A stretch of DNA of 11,137 nt from an uncultured Collinsella sp. (GTDB taxonomy: Bacteria > Actinomycetota > Coriobacteriia > Coriobacteriales > Coriobacteriaceae), in NCBI GenBank assembly GCA_958418185.1, contig CATZEP010000038.1, positions 1-11,137 on the forward strand. The letters run 5' to 3'. Position numbers and translations under genes: made by a program. Under the pieces are notes generated by a model that saw only the letters and a program-made list of their open reading frames with translations, searched no databases and was not told the DNA's origin. How positions within the stretch are numbered: the first letter of the stretch is position 1; every line of letters starts with the position of its first letter. Below, in pieces: positions 5,311 through 11,137 of this stretch.

Positions 5311-6285
5311 TTGGATATCATTGAGCTTCTAAAATCTGCCTTCATGGGCCTAGTCGAGGGCATTACCGAATGGCTGCCTGTTTCGTCGACCGGTCACATG
5401 ATCTTGGTGGACGAGTTCGTCAAGATGAACGTGAGCGAGACGTTCTGGAATATGTTCCTGGTCGTGATTCAGCTTGGCGCCATTTTGGCCGTCTGCGTCC
5501 TGTTCTTCTACGACCTCAACCCGTTTTCTCCCAGCAAGGGCAAGGAGGGCCGTCGCGACACCTGGGTGCTGTGGGGCAAGATTGTGCTCGGCTGCATTCC
5601 CGCCGCGGCGATCGGTCTGCCGCTTAACGACTGGATGGAGGAGCATTTCTATAATGCTCCCGTCGTGGCGCTGGCGCTCATTGTGTACGGCGTGCTGTTT
5701 ATTGTGATCGAGAACTGGCGCGCGAACAAGCGCGACCAGGCTGCTCTTGCCGGTTCGTTTGGTTCGAGTGCCGTGGTGGCGGGCGGACGCCCCGCTGGTG
5801 CGCATTTTGCCACTCCCGCTGCGGCTGCCGCTTCAGACGATGACGATAACCTGGACTTTGGCTCCATCACTACGCTCGAGGATCTGAGCTGGAAGACCGC
5901 GCTGGGTATCGGTTGCTTCCAAGTGCTTTCGCTGATTCCGGGCACATCGCGCTCCGGCTCCACGATCATCGGCGGCCTGCTGCTGGGCTGCACGCGCTCG
6001 GTGGCGTCTAAGTTCACGTTCTTCCTGGCCATTCCCGTCATGTTTGGTGCGAGTGCGCTCAAGCTGGTCAAGTACTTTATTAAGGGCGGCACGTTCGGCA
6101 CCAACGAAATCGCCATCCTGGGCGTGGGCTGCGTCGTCGCCTTTGTGGTGTCGCTCATTGCCATCAAGTGGCTTATGGGCTTCGTGCGGCGTCACGACTT
6201 TAAGTGCTTCGGCGTCTACCGCATCATCCTGGGCATCGTGGTTCTCGCGTACTTCTTTGTCCTGGAGCCGATGCTCGGCCTCTAA
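5311..6285 (+). CDS. uppP: Undecaprenyl-diphosphatase (bacitracin-resistance protein UppP/BacA)
   Basis: Integral membrane enzyme that dephosphorylates undecaprenyl diphosphate to the monophosphate lipid carrier used for peptidoglycan and other cell-wall polymers. I place the start at TTG 5311, giving M-D-I-I-E-L-L-K, the classic N-terminus, with GAGGGGG 5 nt upstream; the open frame extends further but over the promoter. Length 324 residues. Catalytic motifs are E16-G-I-T-E20 with the following P-V-S-S-T-G-H29, and P210-G-T-S-R-S-G216. Several hydrophobic helices follow, ending in a C-terminal one. UppP is usually about 270-280 residues. The extra length is an Ala/Gly-rich, Asp-containing insertion at about residues 143-182, between the helix ending V-I-E-N-W and the second catalytic region, probably in a loop. 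Higher dosage of this gene is known to raise bacitracin resistance. Confidence 0.95.
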   Translation: MDIIELLKSAFMGLVEGITEWLPVSSTGHMILVDEFVKMNVSETFWNMFLVVIQLGAILAVCVLFFYDLNPFSPSKGKEGRRDTWVLWGKIVLGCIPAAAIGLPLNDWMEEHFYNAPVVALALIVYGVLFIVIENWRANKRDQAALAGSFGSSAVVAGGRPAGAHFATPAAAAASDDDDNLDFGSITTLEDLSWKTALGIGCFQVLSLIPGTSRSGSTIIGGLLLGCTRSVASKFTFFLAIPVMFGASALKLVKYFIKGGTFGTNEIAILGVGCVVAFVVSLIAIKWLMGFVRRHDFKCFGVYRIILGIVVLAYFFVLEPMLGL

Positions 6286-6304
6286 CTTAGTTGACGCTGC
6301 GCGA

Positions 6305-6396
6305 CGGCCAGGGCGACAACTTGTCATTCAAAGGGGGTGGCATGACCAAAAGGTCTATGCCGCCCTCTTTTCATGCCAATTTGTTCGCCCTGGCCG
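6305..6396 (+). repeat. Nested hairpin element downstream of uppP (probably also its terminator)
   Basis: The outer arms are a perfect 12-bp inverted repeat (6305-6316 with 6385-6396), plus 3 bp more across a one-base bulge. Inside is an 18-bp hairpin: 6330-6343 with 6357-6370, including two G-U pairs when read as plus-strand RNA, topped by GACC/GGTC around an AAAA loop. The inner hairpin runs into CTCTTTT, so it can terminate uppP transcription. A smaller GACA/TGTC hairpin lies at 6315-6325. The G-U pairs indicate that the plus-strand RNA is the folded form. Confidence 0.6.
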
Positions 6397-6526
6397 CCGC
6401 TCGCTACCGTGGCCATGACATCGGCGGTTCCGTGATTGTCAATAGATTGGTGCAAAGCAACCTGACCCCATTGCGCCAAATCCGCTGGGGCGGGTCTGAC
6501 GGTGGCGCACGGAGTCGTGGTGTGAT
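6397..6526. other. Non-coding stretch before the pcrA promoter
   Basis: No open frame here has a start, ribosome-binding site or codon pattern that looks genuine on either strand, and I see no repeat or strong hairpin. Treated as upstream spacer of pcrA. Confidence 0.5.
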
Positions 6527-6557
6527 TTGCGTCGGTGTCCGCGCGGCTCGGTATACT
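6527..6557 (+). promoter_or_regulatory. Candidate pcrA promoter
   Basis: TTGCGT at 6527-6532 and TATACT at 6552-6557, separated by 19 bp. The -10 box is good and the spacing long but workable. The predicted start of transcription near 6564 gives a leader of about 55 nt before the ATG at 6619 and excludes the upstream in-frame GTG at 6535. Confidence 0.5.
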
Positions 6558-6618
6558 GGTACGGCTCAAACTATGGCGCTGCCCGCAGGCGCGCCGTCCG
6601 TCAGATGAGGAGTCGCCC

Positions 6619-9519
6619 ATGACCCAGCCCCTGCCCTGGGAAAAGAACGCCGCGGTACCCGTACCGCCCGCGCCGGAACCCGTGCCGCTCGATGCATACA
6701 CCGCCCCCGCTGCGCCGGAGCCCGAGCTCGTTCCGCTCGACATCTACGACGCTCCCGCGCCGGCGCCCAAGCCCGCCAAACCGCTCGTCGACATCGACAG
6801 CCTTAATCCCGCCCAGCGCGAGGCGGTCCTGTCCACCGAGGGCCCGTTGCTGGTGCTCGCCGGCGCCGGCTCGGGCAAGACCCGCGTCTTGACCTTCCGC
6901 ATCGCACATATGCTCGGCGACCTGGGTGTTAAGCCTTGGCAGGTTCTTGCCATTACGTTTACCAACAAGGCCGCGGCAGAGATGCGCGAGCGTCTGGCGG
7001 CACTCATTCCCAGCGGCACCCGTGGCATGTGGGTGTGTACCTTCCATGCTATGTGCGTGCGCATGCTGCGCGAGGACGCCGACCTGTTGGGCTACACCGG
7101 CCAGTTCACCATCTACGATGACGATGACTCAAAGCGCATGGTGCGCGACATTATGCAGGCGCTCGGCATCGAGCAAAAGCAGTTCCCCATCAACATGATC
7201 CGCAGCAAGATTAGCTCGGCCAAAAACGCCATGATCGGCCCCGAGGACATGCTCAAGAGTGCCGATAGCCCCAACGACAAAAAGGCCGCGCAGGTCTACC
7301 TAGAGCTGGAGCGCCGCCTGCGCGCCGCCAATGCGATGGACTTTGACGACCTGCTCGTGCGCGCGCTCGAGCTGCTGCGCACCCGTCCCGAGGTGCTCGA
7401 TAAGTACCAAGAGCGCTTCCGCTACATTAGCGTCGACGAGTATCAGGACACCAACCACGTCCAGTACGAGATCGCCAACCTGCTGGCCGCCAAGTACCAA
7501 AACCTCATGGTCGTGGGCGACGACGACCAGTCCATTTACAGCTGGCGTGGCGCCGATATCACCAATATCCTGGACTTTGAGAAGGATTTTAAAAACTGCA
7601 AGACCGTCAAGCTGGAGCAGAACTATCGTTCCACGGGTCATATCCTGAACGCCGCCAACGCCGTGGTACGCCACAACTCGCAGCGCAAGGACAAGCGCCT
7701 GTTTACGGCCGAGGGCGATGGCGAGAAGATCCAGGCCTTCCAGGCGAGCGATGAGCGCGACGAGGGCCGCTGGATTGCCGGCGAGATCGAGAAGCTGCAT
7801 GCCAAAGGCATGAGCTACGACGACATCGCCGTGTTCTATCGCACCAACGCCCAGTCGCGTATCCTCGAAGATATGTTCCTGCGCGCGGGCGTGCCCTACA
7901 AGATCGTGGGGGGCACGCGATTCTTCGACCGTGCCGAGATCCGTGATGTCATGGCCTACCTCAAGATGATCGTGAACCCGGCCGACGAGATGAGCGTCAA
8001 GCGCGTCATCAACACACCGCGCCGTGGCATCGGCTCCACCTCGATCCAAAAAATCGAGCAGCTGGCGCGCGACAACCGTTGCTCGTTCTTCCAGGCTTGC
8101 GAGATCGCGTGCGCCGAAACCGGCATGTTTAGCGCCAAGGTCCGCAATGGCCTGTCAAGTTTTGTGTCGCTGGTGCGCGAGGGACGCCGCATGGACGGCG
8201 AGCTCAAGGACGTCGTCGAGATGATTGTCGATAAGACGGGTCTGCTGCAGGCGTTTCGTGCCGAGGGCACCATGGAATCCGAGAGCCGTGCCGAGAACAT
8301 CCAGGAATTCCTGGGCGTCGCCGCCGAATTTGAAGAGACGCACGAGGATATCGAGGGTACGCTCGAGAGTTTGGAAGAGCTGCGCGCAGCCGGTGTTGCC
8401 GACGTGCCTGCCGGCGCCGAGCCCGAGCCCGTCGTGGTGAGCGCGCCCGCGCCCGAACCGGGGCCGTCCGCCCCGGCATCCTCGTTTGAGGCGCTCGTCG
8501 GCGCCCGTGACGCCGCGGGCTCTAATCCGCTTGATAGCTTGGCCTCTCCGGCGCTGTCTCCGCAGGATGCCCTGGCCGCTGCCATCGCGGGCAACGCGTA
8601 TGCCGCGCCGACGGAGATGCCGGCGGGTGCCGTGCATGCCGACGAGATCGAGCGCACCTACGGTCCGCTCACCTGTAAGGCGCTGCCGGCACTCATGGAG
8701 TGGCTGGCCCTGCGCTCCGACTTGGATTCTCTGGCCGGCGAGACGCATGCCATCACCATGATGACCATCCACTCCGCCAAGGGCCTGGAGTTCCCGGCGG
8801 TGTTCGTAGCCGGCATGGAGGAGGGCATCTTCCCGCACGTGCACGACTTTGGCGGCAGCGATGACCCGGGCAAGCTCGAGGAGGAGCGTCGCCTGGCCTA
8901 CGTTGCCATCACGCGCGCCCGCAAGCGCCTGTTCCTGACCTATGCGGCCACGCGTCGCACCTACGGCTCGACCTCTGCCAACCCACGCTCGCGCTTTCTC
9001 AATGAGATTCCGTTTGAGGATATCGAGTTTAGCGGTATCGGTTCTGCCGGTTTTGAAGGCACGGGCTGGGAGAAGCGCGGCGACCGTCACGGCACCTTTG
9101 GCTCGGGCATGGGTTCGGATATGTATGGCGGCAAGGTGTTTGGCTCGCATACGCGCTCGACCGGCGGTTCCGGTTCGCGCGGCGGATCGAGCTTTGACGA
9201 TTTCTTTGGCGGTAGCAGCTACGGGACCGAGCGCCATCGTGGGGTCTCGCCCGACGCCGGCCGTGTTGCCTCGACCTTTGGTTCGGGTGCGCCGCGAGCC
9301 AAAAAGCCGTCGTCCAAGGTGTCTCCGACGGTGGAGCGCAAGGTCGATCGTGCCAGCGCGTCGCAGGACTTTGCCGCAGGCGATACCGTGAGCCACAAGA
9401 CCTTTGGCACGGGTACCGTGATCTCGGTCGCCGGAGACATGATCGAGGTCCAGTTCGAAAAGACCGGCCAGACCAAAAAGCTCATGAAGGGATTCGCTCC
9501 GATCGTCAAGCTGTCATAA
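6619..9519 (+). CDS. pcrA: ATP-dependent 3'-5' DNA helicase PcrA/UvrD
   Basis: Superfamily 1A helicase of 966 residues acting in nucleotide excision repair, replication restart and removal of RecA or stalled RNA polymerase. GATGAGGAG at 6604-6612 supports the ATG at 6619. Motifs in order: Q-motif L62-N-P-A-Q66; Walker A A81-G-A-G-S-G-K87-T; Ia I-T-F-T-N-K; Walker B D273-E-Y-Q-D-T; III G300-D-D-D-Q-S-I-Y-S-W-R-G; IV Q-N-Y-R337-S-T; V T716-I-H-S-A-K-G-L-E-F; VI Y761-V-A-I-T-R-A-R768. The C-terminus (918-966, F-A-A-G-D-T-V-S-H-K-T-F-G-T-G) is the PcrA Tudor-like domain that contacts RNA polymerase. Typical PcrA is 720-780 residues. The extra length lies in a Pro/Ala-rich N-terminal tail (1-58), an Ala/Pro-rich insertion (about 590-690) just before the motif V block, and a Gly/Ser-rich linker (about 808-875) before the Tudor domain. 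Catalytic residues are intact. Confidence 0.96.
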   Translation: MTQPLPWEKNAAVPVPPAPEPVPLDAYTAPAAPEPELVPLDIYDAPAPAPKPAKPLVDIDSLNPAQREAVLSTEGPLLVLAGAGSGKTRVLTFRIAHMLGDLGVKPWQVLAITFTNKAAAEMRERLAALIPSGTRGMWVCTFHAMCVRMLREDADLLGYTGQFTIYDDDDSKRMVRDIMQALGIEQKQFPINMIRSKISSAKNAMIGPEDMLKSADSPNDKKAAQVYLELERRLRAANAMDFDDLLVRALELLRTRPEVLDKYQERFRYISVDEYQDTNHVQYEIANLLAAKYQNLMVVGDDDQSIYSWRGADITNILDFEKDFKNCKTVKLEQNYRSTGHILNAANAVVRHNSQRKDKRLFTAEGDGEKIQAFQASDERDEGRWIAGEIEKLHAKGMSYDDIAVFYRTNAQSRILEDMFLRAGVPYKIVGGTRFFDRAEIRDVMAYLKMIVNPADEMSVKRVINTPRRGIGSTSIQKIEQLARDNRCSFFQACEIACAETGMFSAKVRNGLSSFVSLVREGRRMDGELKDVVEMIVDKTGLLQAFRAEGTMESESRAENIQEFLGVAAEFEETHEDIEGTLESLEELRAAGVADVPAGAEPEPVVVSAPAPEPGPSAPASSFEALVGARDAAGSNPLDSLASPALSPQDALAAAIAGNAYAAPTEMPAGAVHADEIERTYGPLTCKALPALMEWLALRSDLDSLAGETHAITMMTIHSAKGLEFPAVFVAGMEEGIFPHVHDFGGSDDPGKLEEERRLAYVAITRARKRLFLTYAATRRTYGSTSANPRSRFLNEIPFEDIEFSGIGSAGFEGTGWEKRGDRHGTFGSGMGSDMYGGKVFGSHTRSTGGSGSRGGSSFDDFFGGSSYGTERHRGVSPDAGRVASTFGSGAPRAKKPSSKVSPTVERKVDRASASQDFAAGDTVSHKTFGTGTVISVAGDMIEVQFEKTGQTKKLMKGFAPIVKLS

Positions 9520-9526
9520 TCCCGGC

Positions 9527-9655
9527 GGACCTGGGCGGGCGTATGGGGCAACATCGCCTGCTCGGGCAGTCCTGCTCGCACGGAGAGCACATTAAGTGCT
9601 CTCCGGCTCGTGCGGAACTCGCGATCGATGTTGCCCCATACGCCCGCCCAGGTCC
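9527..9655. repeat. Long palindromic element: 30-bp perfect inverted repeat with inner hairpin
   Basis: Arms at 9527-9556 and 9626-9655 are perfect 30-bp inverted repeats. Near the centre, 9581-9590 and 9596-9605 form a perfect 10-bp hairpin with loop ATTAA, and GCAC 9578-9581 can pair with GTGC 9610-9613 as an alternative extension. It starts 7 nt after the pcrA stop. No flanking target duplication is seen and no coding capacity exists inside. It could be a MITE-like element, a palindromic extragenic repeat, or a very large RNA 3'-end structure. Confidence 0.8.
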
Positions 9656-9671
9656 TTAGATAACGTTGCTT

Positions 9672-9700
9672 GCGAACGTCGCTTTGCCCGTTCGCTTTTT
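9672..9700 (+). terminator. Intrinsic terminator downstream of pcrA
   Basis: A 7-bp stem (9672-9678 with 9689-9695) with a 10-nt loop is followed directly by five T's. It lies after the palindromic element and is the best candidate for the pcrA transcript end. Confidence 0.75.
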
Positions 9701-9738
9701 GGTCTGGAGGGCCGGGTGGGCTGAATACTTAGACATGG

Positions 9739-9776
9739 CAAGGGGCTCCCCCGTTAAAGAACGGGGGAGCCCCTTG
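9739..9776 (+). terminator. 17-bp perfect hairpin, terminator-like
   Basis: Arms 9739-9755 and 9760-9776 pair perfectly around an AAAG loop, with a long G/C run in the stem. It is followed by TTG-TTGC-GTTTT, a broken T-tract on the plus strand; the minus strand downstream has none. It may insulate the AT-rich cassette to the right from pcrA transcription. Confidence 0.7.
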
Positions 9777-9809
9777 TTGCGTTTTGAATGGTGCGCTTGG
9801 CTTTGATGA

Positions 9810-9837
9810 TTGATGATTTTATACGATTCAGTATAAT
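9810..9837 (+). promoter_or_regulatory. Promoter of the AbiE-like operon with overlapping palindrome
   Basis: TTGATG at 9810-9815 and a consensus TATAAT at 9832-9837, 16 bp apart. A 6-bp inverted repeat TTATAC/GTATAA (9819-9824 and 9831-9836, spacer GATTCA) covers the -10 box. This is a natural operator position for autorepression by the winged-helix protein encoded next. Confidence 0.65.
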
Positions 9838-9884
9838 TTCAGATAGACGCTAAAATGTAACCGAAATGAAAACGGTGATTGTAC

Positions 9885-10907
9885 ATGCTGATAAACTGCC
9901 TCCCAAAAAGACTCTTCTCTTTAGAGCTCGCTATCGACCCGGAGCCAGTTGAGATGCAGATTCCTCGCATGTATCTTGAGCGGTATTCGCTTCGCTTGGC
10001 ACGGCTCGGCATGTCTAAACAGGGCCGTTTTATTGTTGCGGAACCAAAGGAACCGCCCAGTGTCATTTCGGCGCGAAATCTCGTCAGTGCGGTGCGCAAG
10101 TTAGATGTTCACCCGGTGGTAATTTGCTGGGATGCTATGGATTTAGGTTTTATGCGCGCGCTTTCTTCGGAGGGAATCGCATATATCCGAGATGAGCGAA
10201 ATGCGTTCCTGCCGTTTATCGGAGCCGTTATTTCCGATGAGGTGCTGGGTGCTTCTCCCGCTGCTCCGCTTTCGCCCCAATCTCAACGAATCGTCCTAAA
10301 TCTCATTGCGGGACGATGGGTTGACTGCTCCGCCGGCGACCTAGCGCGTCTGTGTGGCAAAAGCGCGGCAAGCGTCAGCGGCTATCTTTCGGAAATCGCC
10401 GCTATAGCTCCTGGGTTGATTATGCGGGACGGCAAAAAGCGTATATTGTGCGACGCCGGGCTGTCGACCGAGACGTTGCTAGATGGGTTTGAGGACTATC
10501 TTCGCACGCCAGTTTTAGAGCGAATCCGGCTCAAGAAGGTTATCGAGAGAACAGAGCTACGTGCCGTTGATGCGCTGCTTTCCGGTGTGTCTGCCCTTAG
10601 CTATATGTCCGACCTTGCCCATGAAGACTCTGCTCCAACCATTGCTCTCGAAAAATATCAGCTAGAGGCCTTGAAAGAGCATATGGGCGACAGATGGCTG
10701 GAGGCTCAGTGGTACGAACCGGCGGCAGTTGTGATTGAGGTCTGGTCGTATCCCGTGGACGCGCCGTCCGATATTAGTTTTGACGCGACGGGTTTGCAGT
10801 GTGTCGACCCGTTTTCCTTATACGTTGCTTGCGCAAAAGCAGATTACAAAGAAGATCGTCTGCTCGACGCGGTCGAACAGCTCAGGAGGACGATATGTCA
10901 AAAGTGA
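9885..10907 (+). CDS. Winged-helix (MarR-like) regulator, probable antitoxin of an AbiE-like pair
   Basis: A 340-residue soluble protein starting at ATG 9885, with GGTGA about 6 nt upstream; TTG 9879 is an alternative. Residues 1-75 match nothing I know. Residues 76-120 (H-P-V-V-I-C-W-D then F-L-P-F-I-G) resemble the N-terminal part of a Firmicutes/Actinobacteria family of large MarR-annotated regulators that precede nucleotidyltransferase genes. A winged helix spans about 128-190 (S-P-Q-S-Q-R-I-V-L, D-L-A-R-L-C-G-K-S-A-A-S-V-S-G-Y-L, wing M-R-D-G-K-K-R). The C-terminal third (about 190-340) ends with D-P-F-S-L-Y and a helical E-D-R-L-L-D-A-V-E-Q-L. The stop overlaps the next gene by 13 nt. 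In AbiE systems the wHTH antitoxin AbiEi represses the operon and opposes AbiEii; here the wHTH is central rather than N-terminal. Function is inferred from partner and context. A/T-richer codons than pcrA suggest transfer. Confidence 0.85.
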   Translation: MLINCLPKRLFSLELAIDPEPVEMQIPRMYLERYSLRLARLGMSKQGRFIVAEPKEPPSVISARNLVSAVRKLDVHPVVICWDAMDLGFMRALSSEGIAYIRDERNAFLPFIGAVISDEVLGASPAAPLSPQSQRIVLNLIAGRWVDCSAGDLARLCGKSAASVSGYLSEIAAIAPGLIMRDGKKRILCDAGLSTETLLDGFEDYLRTPVLERIRLKKVIERTELRAVDALLSGVSALSYMSDLAHEDSAPTIALEKYQLEALKEHMGDRWLEAQWYEPAAVVIEVWSYPVDAPSDISFDATGLQCVDPFSLYVACAKADYKEDRLLDAVEQLRRTICQK

Positions 10908-11137
10908 GGGGAATAGAGCGATTTGCCGATGCCATGAGCGGCTGTAAAGGCGGTTACGTCCTTATTGGTGGAGGGGCCTGCAGCGTTCTATTTGACAATG
11001 AGGGCGATTCGTTTAGAGCTACTGAAGACTTGGATATCGTCGTAATTGTTGATGGGGAAGGCGTTGAATTCGCCACTGCATTGTGGGCATTTATCAAAGC
11101 TGTCGGATATGAGACTGGGAAGGTCGGCGATGGAAAG
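10895..11137 (+). CDS. AbiEii-like nucleotidyltransferase, probable toxin (partial, 3' end missing)
   Basis: The first 81 codons of a gene cut by the window edge. Start ATG 10895 lies inside the upstream gene's 3' end, with a perfect AGGAGG at 10884-10889 spaced 5 nt away, implying coupled translation. The protein has the N-terminal core of a DNA polymerase beta-like nucleotidyltransferase: Y-V-L-I-G25-G26-G-A-C, then F-R-A-T-E-D45-L-D47-I-V-V, the metal-binding D-x-D pair after the glycine motif. This matches the AbiEii/AbiGii toxin family; members characterised in mycobacteria (MenT) transfer nucleotides to tRNA acceptor ends. Target and remaining motifs are outside the window. It could instead be a MNT/other minimal nucleotidyltransferase, but the regulator partner favours AbiEii. 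Confidence 0.8.
   Translation, partial: MSKVRGIERFADAMSGCKGGYVLIGGGACSVLFDNEGDSFRATEDLDIVVIVDGEGVEFATALWAFIKAVGYETGKVGDGK

Noticed and set aside
6291..6608. Open frame of 105 codons between uppP and pcrA
   Set aside because: It starts at a non-ATG codon with no ribosome-binding site and runs through the hairpin element and the pcrA promoter; its composition is not protein-like.
6535..6618. Upstream GTG extension of pcrA
   Set aside because: It would place the probable -10 box inside the coding region, lacks a ribosome-binding site, and the ATG at 6619 has a strong one.
8155..9396. Long minus-strand open frame opposite pcrA (413 codons)
   Set aside because: It lies fully within pcrA, has basic low-complexity composition typical of the complement of GC-rich genes, and no ribosome-binding site or recognisable motif.
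9527..9655. Insertion sequence with terminal inverted repeats
   Set aside because: It is too short to encode a transposase and no target-site duplication is visible, so it is recorded only as a palindromic repeat.
1..11137. CRISPR array, tRNA or rRNA genes, replication origin
   Set aside because: No regularly spaced direct repeats, cloverleaf with CCA-type ends, rRNA stretches or DnaA-box clusters were seen on either strand.

Overview
The window looks like the chromosome of a GC-rich actinobacterium, most likely a gut Coriobacteriia of the Collinsella type. I infer this from the strongly G/C-ended codons of the housekeeping genes, the Ala/Pro-rich insertions in PcrA and UppP, and the gene set. 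No rRNA or species marker is present, so the assignment is a judgement.

Layout. (1) 1-258: a probable minus-strand gene start at the left edge, preceded on that strand by about 150 nt of densely nested hairpins, then an intrinsic terminator hairpin at 207-242. (2) 259-990: an unrecognised protein that I read as a degenerate fold-type IV (branched-chain aminotransferase / aminodeoxychorismate lyase) relative without its catalytic lysine segment. (3) 1168-2892: a two-gene operon of an OmpR-type response regulator and a short two-TM, BceS-like histidine kinase, with no ABC transporter beside it. (4) 2936-4571: a complete hipBA toxin-antitoxin operon with two 20-bp palindromic operators that are exact reverse complements of each other, ending in a terminator. 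(5) 4625-5062, minus strand: a UspA-type universal stress protein. (6) 5311-6285: uppP, undecaprenyl-diphosphatase, with a TTG start. (7) 6305-6396: a nested hairpin element. (8) 6619-9519: pcrA, a UvrD/PcrA helicase with added low-complexity segments and a C-terminal Tudor-like domain. (9) 9527-9776: a 30-bp perfect inverted-repeat element, a canonical terminator and a 17-bp perfect hairpin. (10) 9810-11137: a promoter with an overlapping palindrome, a winged-helix regulator, and the start of an overlapping nucleotidyltransferase gene cut by the window edge. The last two form an AbiE-like (type IV) toxin-antitoxin pair.

How it fits together. Housekeeping genes (PcrA, UppP, Usp, the two-component pair) form a GC-rich backbone. 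Two toxin-antitoxin or defence-type cassettes, hipBA and the AbiE-like pair, interrupt it. Both cassettes have visibly more A/T-ended codons and AT-rich promoters, which suggests acquisition by transfer. Each carries its own palindromic operator over its promoter, as expected for autoregulated toxin-antitoxin units. The least explained parts are the nested hairpin elements at 41-185, 6305-6396 and 9527-9655, and the right-hand AbiE-like pair, whose regulator has an unusual domain order.
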